Assembly (NCBI RefSeq): GCF_001687325.1 | Contig: NZ_LZRD01000036.1 | Span: forward strand, 1 to 55,503 | From: Streptomyces sp. PTY087I2 | Lineage (GTDB): Bacteria > Actinomycetota > Actinomycetes > Streptomycetales > Streptomycetaceae | Direction: 5' to 3' | Length of the DNA stretch: 55,503 bases | Shown: piece by piece, positions 32,515 through 39,604 of the stretch | How positions within the stretch are numbered: the first letter of the stretch is position 1 | Layout: each line of letters opens with the position of its first letter | Position numbers and translations under genes: made by a program | The notes under the pieces: model-generated | What the model saw: the letters and a program-made list of their open reading frames with translations, nothing else | Database searches by the model: none | Told to the model about the DNA's origin: nothing

Positions 32515-35500
32515 CTATTCCGCGTCCGCGAGCAGCCGGTCCGCGACCCGGGCCGCCGCGCGGCCGTCGTCCAGATCGCAGTAGTCGCGCCGGAAGCTCT
32601 CGTACGCGTCCGCGTGCCGGGCCGCCGACGTGCCCGTGTCGCGCAGGGCCTGGGCCGCCTCGTCCGTCGTGACCAGCAGCGGCCCCGGCGCCCGGGTCTC
32701 GAAGTCCAGGCAGAAGCCGCGCACGGTGTCGCGGTAGTGCTCCAGGTCGTACGTGTGGAAGAGCATCGGCCGGCCCGTCAGCGCGAAGTCGAACATCAGC
32801 CCCGCGTAGTCCGTCACCAGGACATCGGCGATCAGGAGCAGCCCCGCCGCCCCCGGGTGGTGCGAGACGTCGAGCACGCCGGGCCCCGGCGGGACGCTGC
32901 CGGTGACCCGGGGGTGGCGGCGCACCAGCACCGTGTGGCCGGGGCCGAGCGCCCGGGCCAGGGCGTGCGGGTCGAGCGCCGGGTCCCAGCGGTACGGGCC
33001 CGGGGCCGTGCGGTCGGCGTACGTGGCGGACGCGGCGGCCGGGGGATGGGCCAGGTGGTCGCGGTAGGTGGGGGCGTACAGCACGACGCGGTGCTCCTCC
33101 GGGATGCCGAGCCCGCGCCGTACCTCCTCGGCCGCCTTGTCCCGTACCGGCGGGAACAGCACGTCGTTGGCGGGCGACCCGGCCTCCAGCACCTCGCCCT
33201 CGTACGAGAGCGACCGGCGCAGCAGAGGGGTGGCGAAGCGGCTCGGGGAGACCAGCACCGACCACTGGGCCGACCGGCGCGGCAGGGTGGCGAGGTGCTG
33301 GTGGTCGGCGTAGAGGGAGTCCGCCAGACCGGAGCCGAACCGGCCGAGCGGGGTGCCGTGCCAGGTCTGGACGACCGTCTGCCCGGGCCGCCGCTCGAAC
33401 CAGACGGGCAGCTGCTCGTCCGTGACGATCCGGCGCGACCGGGCCAGCGCCTCGTACCAGGCGGCGCTGTGCACGGGGACGGCCCGCGCGCCGGGCGGGA
33501 CGTGGGTGGTGCGGCCGGGGGTGGTACCGGTGACCCACAGATGTTCGGCGTCCGTGCCCCGGCGCACGAGCTCGGCGTGGACGGCGCGTGGGGAGTCGCC
33601 GTCGCTTGCGTAGAGGACGGTGTCGCGGAGGGGGAGGGCGTGGGGGAGCGTGGGCCGGTCGCGGAGGGGTGGGAGCGTGCGGGGCGTGTCCGATGTGCCG
33701 GGCGTGCGCCGGTCGGGGTGGTGCGCGGCGCGCAGGAGGCGCCTGCCGTACGCGCTCCGCTCGGCGGCCGGGAGGTCGGGCGGAGCGACGACGGACAGCC
33801 GGTCGCCGTGCCGCCGCTCCAGCCGCAACGCGGTCTCGCCCGCGCCGCAGGGCAGCTGCGCGGCGGCGGATCCGAGGACGCGGACGGGGTGGCCGTCCAG
33901 GCGGACCTCCCAGCGGCCTTCCGGGAGCGGCGGGGCGATCAGCGCGGAGAAGCGGAGGGTGGGGTGGGTACCCGGGGTACCCACCCCACCCTCCGCGACC
34001 GGGACCACCTCATGCAGCGTCTCGTGGCGCAGGACGAGACGGGCGCCGGACGCGTCCGACGTGGCCGTGGCCGTTCCCGGAGCCGATGGGGCGTACGTCC
34101 CCGAGATCCGCAGGCCCCCCTCCGGAGTGGCTTCCACCCGGTCCGCGTACGGCGGCCCCGCCAGGTCCAGCACCAGGTCGCCCGCCGGGTCCGCGCACGC
34201 GGGCGGCGGCAGGTCCGGGGCGGCGGGCAGCGGGACGCGGGTGCCGTCGTCGAGCAGCATCCGGACCTGCCACCGAGCCCCACCCGCTGCCTCGACCTCG
34301 CGGGGGGCCCGGTGCGCGGCGGGCGGCACGGCGGCGAGTTCGGCGAGCGGTACACGCGCGGTGAACGCGAGCGGGTCGGGCGCGGGCGCGCCCGTGTCCG
34401 GCCCGGGTGCGCCACTCTCCGGCCCGGACTCCTCCCCGTACGCCACCACACAGGAGCGCTCCTCCCCACCCCCGCGAGTCAGCACCAGCGCCGTAGGCCT
34501 CGCCGTCCCGGCGAAGAGCCGGCCCGCGATGTCCAGCGCGACCCCGTCCGTCCCCACCGCGACCGTCCGGTGAGACTCCGCCCGGGCCCGCAGGCGCGAC
34601 ACCGTCAGCCGGAGCCGGCCGCCCCGGAAGTCCAGCACCGCCCTCCGCCCGTCGCCCAGGTCGTGCACCAGCGGCTGGTCCGCCCCCGTGTCCTGGGCGC
34701 GCACCGCGACCCGGCGGACCGTTCCGGGGGCGGCCAGGACCAGGCCCACCAGCCAGCCGTCGCCCTCCGGCGTCTCGGGCAGCTTGTCCGGGGCGATGGT
34801 CATCTCGAAGCCCGCGTGGGCGTAATCGTGCAGCTCCTGGGCGGAGTTCACCGTCGCCTCGGGGGCGGAAACGGACCGCACCGGCACCGGTCGCACCGCC
34901 CGTCCCCGCTCCGCCCGGACCATGCCCACCGTCAGGCGCCCGCGCGCCGACCCCGCCGGGAGGTTGCGCAGATACGCGTACCCGCGCAGCCGCAGCTTCC
35001 CGTCCGCGCCCCACCGCGCCTCCAGGAGCCGTGCGACCGCCGGGATGTCCGTGCGCGCGAGCCGGGCGCTCGCGCCGCGCACGCCGGGGTACACCGCCCG
35101 CCTCCGCCCCGGCAGACCCTCGACGGCGAACGTGCCCGCCCCGTTGGCCCGTTCGAAGGCGAGGACGTCCAGCAGGTCCGTCAGGCGGCGCTCCCCTACC
35201 AGCTGCCACTTGATGCGCAGCTCCACCGGCAGCCCCTCCAGCACCCCGGCCCCTGCCCGGTCGACGAAGGCCCCCGCGCCCTCCAGGAACGCCGCCCGGT
35301 ACGCCTCGCCGCCCATCGGCAGGCCGTCCAGGAAGTACCCGAAGTCGTCGCGCAGACAGGACGTGTCGTACGCCCGCCGCTGAGCCTCGTCCCGGCCGCC
35401 CAGGAACGCGCTCACCTGCTCGCACGCGGCGATCCGGTCCCGTACGCCCCTGACGTCCGTACGCCGCCGGGTGATCGAGCCCTCCCGCACCCGCCAGTAG

Positions 35501-36120
35501 TAGACATGCTCGGCGAGGACGTCGACCGAGCCCGCGAGATAGTGCGCGGGGATCATCACCGGGGTGTCCTCGTACAGCCTGCCCTCGGGGAACGCGAAGG
35601 CGTGCGCGTCCCAGAAGGAGCGCCGGAACACCTTGTTCCACGCCACCCGGTCCGCCAGCAGGCGCGGGTCACGGGTGATGTGCGTACGCGACCGGGGGCC
35701 CGTCAGCCAGCGGTACTGCCAGGCCTGCTGCCGCCCCTGCCCGGTCAGCCGCCACACATTGCCGGTCACCAGATCGGAACCGGTCGACTCCAGCGCGGCC
35801 GTCATCCGCTCGTACGCGTCGTGCACGACGATGTCGTCGCTGTCCGCGAACGCCAGGTAGGGCACGGTGGGGGTGGTGTGCCGGACGCCGGTGTTGCGGG
35901 CCGCGCTCAGGCCCGCGTTCGGCTGCCGGACCAGCCGGAAGCGGTCGTCCCGGGCCGCGAACTCCGCTGCGATCCGGGCGCTTCCGTCCGTCGAACCGTC
36001 GTCGACCATCACCACCTCGATCGCGTCGAGCGTCTGCTCCGCCACCGACCGCAGGCAGTCCTCCAGGTAGGCCTCGACGTTGTGGACGGGGACGACGACG
36101 CTGAGGAGTGGTGGCTTCAT
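32515..36120 (-). CDS. Bifunctional GT2 glycosyltransferase / TagF-like CDP-glycerol glycerophosphotransferase
   Basis: 1201 aa. Residues ~5-230 are a GT2 (GT-A) glycosyltransferase with SVVVPVHNVEAYLEDCL, VMVDDGSTDGS and FADSDDIV, plus VAWNKVFRRSFW. A long, divergent middle (~300-830) is rich in short beta motifs. The C-terminal ~350 residues are a CDP-glycerol:poly(glycerophosphate) glycerophosphotransferase: SPRAVHAELVRRG, QTWHGTPLGRFG with His921, VLVRRHPRV with His1069, and VLVTDYAGLMFDFA. The two His match the pair known to be essential in TagF. It probably adds sugars and polyol phosphate to a wall polymer at the cytoplasmic face of the membrane. A perfect 43-bp palindrome lies inside the gene. 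Divergent from the 398-aa TagF-like gene. Confidence 0.88.
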   Translation of the reverse strand: MKPPLLSVVVPVHNVEAYLEDCLRSVAEQTLDAIEVVMVDDGSTDGSARIAAEFAARDDRFRLVRQPNAGLSAARNTGVRHTTPTVPYLAFADSDDIVVHDAYERMTAALESTGSDLVTGNVWRLTGQGRQQAWQYRWLTGPRSRTHITRDPRLLADRVAWNKVFRRSFWDAHAFAFPEGRLYEDTPVMIPAHYLAGSVDVLAEHVYYWRVREGSITRRRTDVRGVRDRIAACEQVSAFLGGRDEAQRRAYDTSCLRDDFGYFLDGLPMGGEAYRAAFLEGAGAFVDRAGAGVLEGLPVELRIKWQLVGERRLTDLLDVLAFERANGAGTFAVEGLPGRRRAVYPGVRGASARLARTDIPAVARLLEARWGADGKLRLRGYAYLRNLPAGSARGRLTVGMVRAERGRAVRPVPVRSVSAPEATVNSAQELHDYAHAGFEMTIAPDKLPETPEGDGWLVGLVLAAPGTVRRVAVRAQDTGADQPLVHDLGDGRRAVLDFRGGRLRLTVSRLRARAESHRTVAVGTDGVALDIAGRLFAGTARPTALVLTRGGGEERSCVVAYGEESGPESGAPGPDTGAPAPDPLAFTARVPLAELAAVPPAAHRAPREVEAAGGARWQVRMLLDDGTRVPLPAAPDLPPPACADPAGDLVLDLAGPPYADRVEATPEGGLRISGTYAPSAPGTATATSDASGARLVLRHETLHEVVPVAEGGVGTPGTHPTLRFSALIAPPLPEGRWEVRLDGHPVRVLGSAAAQLPCGAGETALRLERRHGDRLSVVAPPDLPAAERSAYGRRLLRAAHHPDRRTPGTSDTPRTLPPLRDRPTLPHALPLRDTVLYASDGDSPRAVHAELVRRGTDAEHLWVTGTTPGRTTHVPPGARAVPVHSAAWYEALARSRRIVTDEQLPVWFERRPGQTVVQTWHGTPLGRFGSGLADSLYADHQHLATLPRRSAQWSVLVSPSRFATPLLRRSLSYEGEVLEAGSPANDVLFPPVRDKAAEEVRRGLGIPEEHRVVLYAPTYRDHLAHPPAAASATYADRTAPGPYRWDPALDPHALARALGPGHTVLVRRHPRVTGSVPPGPGVLDVSHHPGAAGLLLIADVLVTDYAGLMFDFALTGRPMLFHTYDLEHYRDTVRGFCLDFETRAPGPLLVTTDEAAQALRDTGTSAARHADAYESFRRDYCDLDDGRAAARVADRLLADAE
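33953..33995. repeat. Perfect 43-bp palindrome inside the 1201-aa coding sequence
   Basis: Two exactly complementary 21-bp arms (33953-33973 and 33975-33995) flank a single G at 33974. The centre reads GGGTACCCGGGGTACCC. In the gene it encodes part of EGGVGTPGTHPTLR, between the middle region and the TagF-like domain. Confidence 0.9.
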
Positions 36121-36160
36121 GTCCTGGTCAACAGGGGGCGGGTCCGGGGGTCACCGGCGC

Positions 36161-36177
36161 TGACCCGAACGGGTGAA
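36161..36177. promoter_or_regulatory. Shared CCCGAACGG element, site A
   Basis: TGACCCGAACGGGTGAA lies in the 101-bp gap between two divergent TagF-like genes. Its core ACCCG-AA-CGGGT is palindromic. On the minus strand it reads GTTCACCCGTT, which resembles an 11-nt unit of the Streptomyces PhoP (PHO) box. The same core recurs at 37434 and 39487. Confidence 0.4.
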
Positions 36178-36221
36178 CGCGGGGCCCCGGCCGCCCGGCC
36201 CCGCGATTACGCTCGGCTGCC

Positions 36222-37418
36222 ATGCCGCCCCCAGTCTCCGCAGCCTCCGTGAAGCGGTTTGTTCGTCGGCAGGCCATGCGCGCCGTCTACCGCACCGACC
36301 TGCGCCGCCCGCTCGACCCCAACCTCGCGGTCTACGGGGCCTATTGGAACCGAGGCATCGCCTGCAACCCCGCCGCCATCCACGCCAAGGCCCGCGAACT
36401 GGTCCCGCACATCCGGGGCGTGTGGGTCGTCTCCTCCCGGCACCGCGACCGGATGCCCCCGGGCGTGCCGTACGTCATCGAGGGCTCGCGCCCCTACTGG
36501 CGGGCCATGGCCACCGCCACCTACCTCGTCAACAACTCCAGTTTCCCCGGCGGTTTCACGAAACGGCCCGGTCAGCGCTATCTCCAGACCCACCACGGGA
36601 CCCCGCTCAAGACCATGGGGCTCGACCAGCGCGCGTACCCCGCCCTTGCCCGGAAGACCGACTTCGGCAAGATCCTCGCCCACGTCGGCCAGTGGGACTT
36701 CAGCCTCTCCGCCAACCCGCACACCACCGAGATCTGGGACCGCGTCTACCCGGCCTCGGAGGGCGCGTCCTACGAACATCTCGACCTCGGCTACCCCCGT
36801 AACGACGTCTACTTCACCGCCACCGCCGAGGACATCGCGAAGATCCGCGCCGAACTCGGCATCCACGCGGACCAGACCGCACTCCTCTACGCCCCGACCC
36901 ACCGCGACTACCGCGAGGGCTTCGTCCCTGACCTCGACCCGGAGCGGCTGGCGCGCCAACTCGGTCCTGATTACGTCGTGTTGGTGCGCGCCCACTACTT
37001 CTACGGGCGGTCCGCCGGGCTCGGCGAGAGCGTGCCGACCGGCCGCGTCCTGGACGTCACCGCGCACCCCCGGGTCGAAGAACTCTGCCTGGCCGCCGAC
37101 GCGTTGATCACCGACTACTCCTCGCTGGCGTTCGACTACGCCTGCCTGGACCGCCCGATCGTCGTCCACGCCCCCGACTGGGACGCCTACCGGACCACGC
37201 GCGGCACGTACTTCGACCTGCTCTCCGGCCGGCCCGGCGACACCCCGGGCGCCGTCACCGCCACCTCCGACGAGCTGGTCGAGGTGTTCCGTGCGGGGGA
37301 GTGGCGCTCCCCGGAAGCGGCCGCTCTGCGCACCGCGTTCCGGGAGCGGTTCTGCCCGTACGACGACGGGCACGCGGCGGAACGCGTCGTACGGCGGTTC
37401 TTCGTCCCGGCCGAGTGA
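36222..37418 (+). CDS. CDP-glycerol glycerophosphotransferase family protein (TagF/TagB-like)
   Basis: 398 aa, a stand-alone PF04464-type domain without a GT2 partner. It contains YWNRGIACNPAAIHAKARELVPHIRGVWVV, YLVNNSSFPGGFTKRPGQRYLQTHHGTPLKTMG with His125, YPRNDVYF, LLYAPTHRDYR, VLVRAHYFYG with His258, and DALITDYSSLAFDYACLDRP. Both family-essential His are present. It would transfer a polyol phosphate from a CDP-activated donor to a lipid-linked acceptor. Length and domain content resemble a primase (TagB-like) as much as a polymerase. ATG 36222 has no strong Shine-Dalgarno; a TTACGCT -10-like box lies just upstream. Confidence 0.88.
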   Translation: MPPPVSAASVKRFVRRQAMRAVYRTDLRRPLDPNLAVYGAYWNRGIACNPAAIHAKARELVPHIRGVWVVSSRHRDRMPPGVPYVIEGSRPYWRAMATATYLVNNSSFPGGFTKRPGQRYLQTHHGTPLKTMGLDQRAYPALARKTDFGKILAHVGQWDFSLSANPHTTEIWDRVYPASEGASYEHLDLGYPRNDVYFTATAEDIAKIRAELGIHADQTALLYAPTHRDYREGFVPDLDPERLARQLGPDYVVLVRAHYFYGRSAGLGESVPTGRVLDVTAHPRVEELCLAADALITDYSSLAFDYACLDRPIVVHAPDWDAYRTTRGTYFDLLSGRPGDTPGAVTATSDELVEVFRAGEWRSPEAAALRTAFRERFCPYDDGHAAERVVRRFFVPAE

Positions 37419-37433
37419 CCCGGGGCCGCGCCC

Positions 37434-37446
37434 GTCACCCGAACGG
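37434..37446 (+). promoter_or_regulatory. Shared GTCACCCGAACGG element, site B
   Basis: GTCACCCGAACGG, preceded by CCC, lies 89 bp before the methyltransferase ATG at 37536. The identical 13 bases occur at 39487. Function unknown; a regulator site or extended promoter element is inferred from the recurrence. Confidence 0.4.
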
Positions 37447-37535
37447 CGCAAGACGCGCTCCCTGTGCCGGTTCCTCCGCCCAGCGCGGTCGTTGTGCCCA
37501 ACAGTTCGCTCACCCCGCGATGTTGGGAGACGCCC

Positions 37536-38294
37536 ATGCACCGGTCCGCCTACGAGCAGATGGAACTCTGCATCAAGGAGTATCTGCCCGTCGAAGGGCC
37601 CGCCTCCGGCAACGGCGCCTACCGGGTCGTCGACCTCGGGTCGCGGATCTCCGGCAAGCAGACCCGTACCCACCGGGCCCTCCTCGCCGGGCACTCCATC
37701 GACTACTTCGGGGTCGACGTCCAGGACGGGCCCAACGTCGACGCGGTGATGCGGAAGCCGTACCGCATCCCCGCCCGCTCCAGCAGTGCCGATGTCGTCC
37801 TCTCCGGGCAGGCGTTCGAGCACATCCCGTTCTTCTGGGCCTCGATGCTGGAGATCGCCCGGATCCTCAAGCCCGGCGGGCACGCGTTCATCACCGCCCC
37901 CTCGCGCGGCCATGTTCACGACGCGCAGGACTGCTGGCGCTACTACCCCGACGGATTCCGCGCCCTCGCCGCCCACTCCCGGCTCGAACTGGTCGAGGCC
38001 TACACCGACTTCCCGCCGCAGAAGGGTATCTGGCACGACTACCGGGCCATCGACAAGAAGGCCGCCTACTGGGGCGACTCCGTCGGCGTCTTCCGCAAGC
38101 CGCGGCGCTATCCGCGCCTGACCATGTTCGCCGTACGGGAGTTGGCCGTCTGGTGGGCGAACCGGGTCGGCGGCGTGGACTCCGTCCCGCTGCCCGCGCC
38201 GCTCGACGGCCGCGCGGAGTGCGGACGCCCGAAGGCCGTGCCCGCGCCAGCGGCCTCACTCGAACAGGACCCGCCCCGATCAATGGCAGGTTGA
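37536..38294 (+). CDS. Class I SAM-dependent methyltransferase
   Basis: 252 aa. Motif I is RVVDLGSRISG (30-40), with the acidic end of beta2 in YFGVDVQDGPNVD (57-69). Motif SSSADVVLSGQAFEHI, then ARILKPGGHAFITAPSRG, are methyltransferase motifs IV and V/VI. FWRYYPDGF-like aromatic residues follow. The acceptor is unknown; the location suggests methylation of a sugar or the non-reducing end of the wall polymer. ATG 37536 follows TTGGGAGACGCCC. The next gene starts 11 bp after its stop, so the two methyltransferases form an operon. Confidence 0.85.
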   Translation: MHRSAYEQMELCIKEYLPVEGPASGNGAYRVVDLGSRISGKQTRTHRALLAGHSIDYFGVDVQDGPNVDAVMRKPYRIPARSSSADVVLSGQAFEHIPFFWASMLEIARILKPGGHAFITAPSRGHVHDAQDCWRYYPDGFRALAAHSRLELVEAYTDFPPQKGIWHDYRAIDKKAAYWGDSVGVFRKPRRYPRLTMFAVRELAVWWANRVGGVDSVPLPAPLDGRAECGRPKAVPAPAASLEQDPPRSMAG

Positions 38295-38305
38295 CGAAAG
38301 GTGAC

Positions 38306-39184
38306 ATGAGTCGCAAACCGCGCGTACTGTCCCGGGGCATGGCTTGGCGCAACGCCGTCAACGGCGTCCTTCAGCAGCTCACCGGATACCAGCTCAGGCG
38401 TGTCACGGTGCCCGCCGCTCGCACCGCCCCCGCCGGTCCCGCCCCGGCACCGGCCGCCCCCACGGCCCCCGCACCCGCCCCGAAGCCCAAGGCGAAGAAG
38501 CCCGCTCTCGCGTTTCCCGCGGACTACGACGACGAGGCGAAGGACATCATCCGCGCGGTCAAGCCGTACTCGATGACCTCGCCGGAGCGACTCAACGCCT
38601 TCATCCTCGCCACCCGGTACATCGCCCGGCACGACATCCCCGGTGACATCGTCGAGTGCGGGGTCTGGCGCGGCGGTTCCATGCAGGCGTGCGCCCGGAC
38701 CCTGCTGTCCGTCGGGGAGACCGAGCGCGAGCTGTATCTCTTCGACACGTACGAGGGGATGACCCCGCCCACCGCCGAGGACCTGCGGCGCGACGGCCGG
38801 CCGGCTCAGGAACTGCTGGACGCCCAGGGCAAGGACCGGCCGATCTGGGCGGTCGCGTCCCTGGAGGACGTCAAGGCGGGGTTCGAGAACGTGCCGTACC
38901 CGAAGGAGCGCGTGCACTATGTGCGGGGCCGGGTCGAGGACACCGTCCCCGGGCAGGCCCCGGAGCAGATCTCGATCCTCCGCCTGGACACCGACTGGTA
39001 CGCCTCCACGAAGCACGAACTGGAGCATCTGTACGACCGGTTGGTTCCCGGCGGGGTCCTCCTGATCGACGACTACGGCTACTGGCAGGGATCGCGGCAG
39101 GCCGTGGACGAGTTCCTGGAGAAGACCGGTGAGCGGCTCCTCCTGCTCCGCATGGACGAGGGCCGGATCGCCGTCAAGCCCTGA
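38306..39184 (+). CDS. TylF/MycF family O-methyltransferase
   Basis: 292 aa. A basic N-terminus and an Ala/Pro linker (~36-68) precede a TylF-type domain. It has AVKPYSMTSPERLNAFILATRYI, IPGDIVECGVWRGGSMQACA (SAM-binding, 112-130), LYLFDTYEGMTPP, and LRLDTDWYASTKHELEHLYDRLVPGGVLLIDDYGYWQGS with the metal-binding Asp residues. Family members O-methylate sugar hydroxyls in a metal-dependent way, so methylation of a wall-polymer sugar is plausible. Start ATG 38306 is preceded by AAAGGTGAC; an internal ATG at 38339 is an alternative. It sits 11 bp after the previous methyltransferase gene. Confidence 0.88.
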   Translation: MSRKPRVLSRGMAWRNAVNGVLQQLTGYQLRRVTVPAARTAPAGPAPAPAAPTAPAPAPKPKAKKPALAFPADYDDEAKDIIRAVKPYSMTSPERLNAFILATRYIARHDIPGDIVECGVWRGGSMQACARTLLSVGETERELYLFDTYEGMTPPTAEDLRRDGRPAQELLDAQGKDRPIWAVASLEDVKAGFENVPYPKERVHYVRGRVEDTVPGQAPEQISILRLDTDWYASTKHELEHLYDRLVPGGVLLIDDYGYWQGSRQAVDEFLEKTGERLLLLRMDEGRIAVKP

Positions 39185-39194
39185 CCCGAGCCCT

Positions 39195-39400
39195 TAGGGC
39201 CTGTCCGGCGGATCTTGACCGGGTCCGCGACGCCTGGCACTTCCCCAAGCTCTCGGCTTCGCTCGAGCAGGGGAGGCCCCATCCCTCGCCGCGTTGCCGA
39301 AACGCCCGAATCGCTCCGCGATGAGGACGTTCCAGCGCCTTGCGATGCACCGCACCAGACGCCGCGGCCTATCCGGTCCTGATCCGCCGGACAGACCCTA
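39195..39400. mobile_element. 206-bp MITE-like element with 20-bp terminal inverted repeats
   Basis: Left end TAGGGCCTGTCCGGCGGATC (39195-39214); the right end, read inward, is TAGGGTCTGTCCGGCGGATC (39400-39381), one mismatch. The arms continue imperfectly for another ~20 bp, and the interior (GCTTCGCTCGAGCAGGGGAG..) has the look of a dispersed Streptomyces repeat. No transposase is encoded. The flanks give an ambiguous TA or TAG duplication. It lies in the gap between the TylF-like gene and the 1173-aa gene. Confidence 0.7.
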
Positions 39401-39486
39401 GCGGCCCCGCCGAGCCCCGTGCCCTCCCGGTGCGGGGCTCGAACGCGTACCCGGCGCGCCCCCGGGCGCCCGACTCCGCCCCTCCC

Positions 39487-39514
39487 GTCACCCGAACGGA
39501 CCCCCTCGGGTGAC
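39487..39514. promoter_or_regulatory. Shared GTCACCCGAACGG element, site C, within an inverted repeat
   Basis: GTCACCCG (39487-39494) and CGGGTGAC (39507-39514) are perfect inverted repeats 12 bases apart, and GTCACCCGAACGG is identical to site B. It is 90 bp upstream of the ATG of the 1173-aa gene, which heads a three-gene operon. Confidence 0.45.
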
Positions 39515-39604
39515 CGGTTACCACGGCGCGGGTTGTACCCCATGGCCCCCGGCGGGCCCTCCACGCCCCCGAAGCCCCAGTCCCCGGAAGGATCGTGCGC
39601 CGCG

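Noticed and set aside
32443..36252. A 1269-codon plus-strand open frame opposite the 1201-aa glycosyltransferase gene.
   Set aside because: The opposite strand encodes clear GT2 and TagF-like motifs; this translation has none.
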